From positions 1 through 5,974 of the forward strand of contig CADBLV010000288.1 in NCBI GenBank assembly GCA_902795555.1: 5,974 bases of DNA, given 5' to 3'. The position numbers and the translations under genes are program-made. The notes under the pieces are model-generated. The model was not told the DNA's origin. It did not search any database and saw only the letters and a program-made list of their open reading frames with translations. This document shows positions 5,105 to 5,974 of this stretch, piece after piece. Position 1 is the stretch's first letter, and the number at the start of each line of letters is the position of its first letter. This stretch comes from an uncultured Eubacteriales bacterium. GTDB lineage: Bacteria > Bacillota_A > Clostridia > Christensenellales > Aristaeellaceae.

Positions 5105-5974
5105 TCACCGAATACTCCGCAGCCGGATGCCTGTCTTTTTCCATACGGCCAGGCTCAGCGCGCCGTAAACCGCGATACCCGTCGCGGTCTGCACACCCAG
5201 ATGGAACCAGCTGTTCTCCGGCAGCAGCCTCCCTACGCCGCGCACGGCCAGCCACATCACGCAGCCGATCGCCGCGTAAATGCCCACATAGGCCAGATAT
5301 CGCCGATAGGGCAGTTCCTTTCGCAAAATCACATATTGCACCACCGGCACAGTCAGCTCCGCCAGCAGGGTTCCGACCACGGCGCCCATGCTCTTCATGC
5401 CGGGAATCAGCAGCGCGTTGACGATCAGATTCACTACTGCCCCGCAGCACACGCTTTTGACAAAGATAGTGTCCCGTCCCTGGGGCAGCACCACCTGGGT
5501 GCGAATCACGTTGGCAAATCCGATCATGATCAGCGTAAAAGCCAGCGGCGCCATCAGCGTGCCCGACCGGGCAAAGGCTTCGCCGTAGAAAAGCGGCGCA
5601 AACCGATCCGCCACAGCGGCCACGCCGAAGGCCATTGCGCTCACCATGCAGATCACCAGGTTCATGCTCTTGTCGATATGCCGCCGGATCCGTTCCGTCT
5701 CTCCGTTTTTCACCATATGGGAAACCTTGGGCATCATCACCGTCCCAATGGCCGAGATGAATCCGCTCAGGCAGTAGATAATCTTCTCCGCGTTTTCATA
5801 CAGTCCGTTTTCCGCCACTCCGGCAATCTCGCTGACCATCACCTTGTCCATCGTGCGATAGATATTCACGGCCATCACGGAGATGAACAGCACCGCGCAG
5901 GGGCCCAGATGCTTCAGGCTGTCCCGGATGGGAACCAGCCGATATCGCACTCTTCCCCGCAGCGTCATCGCGCA
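5105..5974 (-). CDS. Polysaccharide (oligosaccharide) flippase, Wzx/MATE-like; C-terminal part only
   Basis: The frame is open to the right window edge, so only the last 289 residues are seen; the family is usually about 450-500 long. The ATG at 5968 is internal, not the true start. The fragment holds about eight hydrophobic segments suited to membrane helices, ending in a short basic tail. LPQGRDTIFVKS, then NLIVNALLIPGMKSMGAVVG and TLLAEL, match the C-terminal half of polysaccharide biosynthesis transporters (RfbX/Wzx group). ANVIRTQVVLPQGRD is typical of that family. TMDKVMVSEI, and a following GLYENAEKI, correspond to the repeated MATE-like half. Such proteins flip lipid-linked sugar units to the outer face of the membrane for polymer assembly. 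It converges on the LCP gene, which may attach the product to the wall. MurJ is a related alternative, but the Wzx group fits better. Confidence 0.87.
   Translation of the reverse strand, partial: CAMTLRGRVRYRLVPIRDSLKHLGPCAVLFISVMAVNIYRTMDKVMVSEIAGVAENGLYENAEKIIYCLSGFISAIGTVMMPKVSHMVKNGETERIRRHIDKSMNLVICMVSAMAFGVAAVADRFAPLFYGEAFARSGTLMAPLAFTLIMIGFANVIRTQVVLPQGRDTIFVKSVCCGAVVNLIVNALLIPGMKSMGAVVGTLLAELTVPVVQYVILRKELPYRRYLAYVGIYAAIGCVMWLAVRGVGRLLPENSWFHLGVQTATGIAVYGALSLAVWKKTGIRLRSIR

Noticed and set aside
4906..5421. Plus-strand open frame across the LCP end, terminator and flippase
   Set aside because: It runs through a perfect terminator stem and antisense to the flippase, with an Arg/Ser-rich composition and no ribosome site.

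Overview
The window looks like chromosomal core sequence from a Gram-positive Clostridia-type bacterium. Three things point that way: a cmk-plsC-ispH cluster in which IspH runs straight into an S1 RNA-binding domain, an AbrB-type transition-state regulator, and a LytR-CpsA-Psr (LCP) wall-polymer protein. Strong AAGGAGG ribosome sites and near-consensus sigma-A promoters fit this too. Genes are fairly GC-rich, as in many gut or rumen Clostridia, but the species cannot be named from the sequence.

Left part (1-2460), minus strand: one operon reads leftward as cmk (cytidylate kinase), plsC (lysophosphatidate acyltransferase, overlapping cmk by 8 bases), then ispH fused to the start of a ribosomal S1-like region that leaves the window. 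A promoter with a perfect TATAAT lies upstream of cmk. The operon joins nucleotide, phospholipid and isoprenoid supply to translation. An internal Shine-Dalgarno sequence and ATG at the IspH/S1 junction may allow a separate S1 product.

Middle (2343-2962): the divergent regulatory region holds back-to-back promoters for cmk (left) and an 80-residue AbrB-like regulator (right). Between them is a dense cluster of TGGNA motifs, the sequence bound by AbrB in Bacillus. Overlapping palindromes sit at the predicted transcription start of the regulator. The regulator ends at a strong intrinsic terminator.

Right part (2963-5974): a separate sigma-A promoter drives a YfbR-type HD-domain 5'-deoxynucleotidase, followed after 70 bases by an LCP-family protein with a signal peptide. 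A perfect 11-bp stem then separates this unit from a convergent, incomplete gene for a polysaccharide flippase of the Wzx/MATE-like type. LCP and flippase together suggest export of an envelope polymer and its attachment to the cell wall.

No RNA genes, insertion sequences, CRISPR arrays or phage genes were seen. I did not find a wholly new system; the most original signals are regulatory (AbrB-like site cluster, start-site palindromes, internal S1 start).
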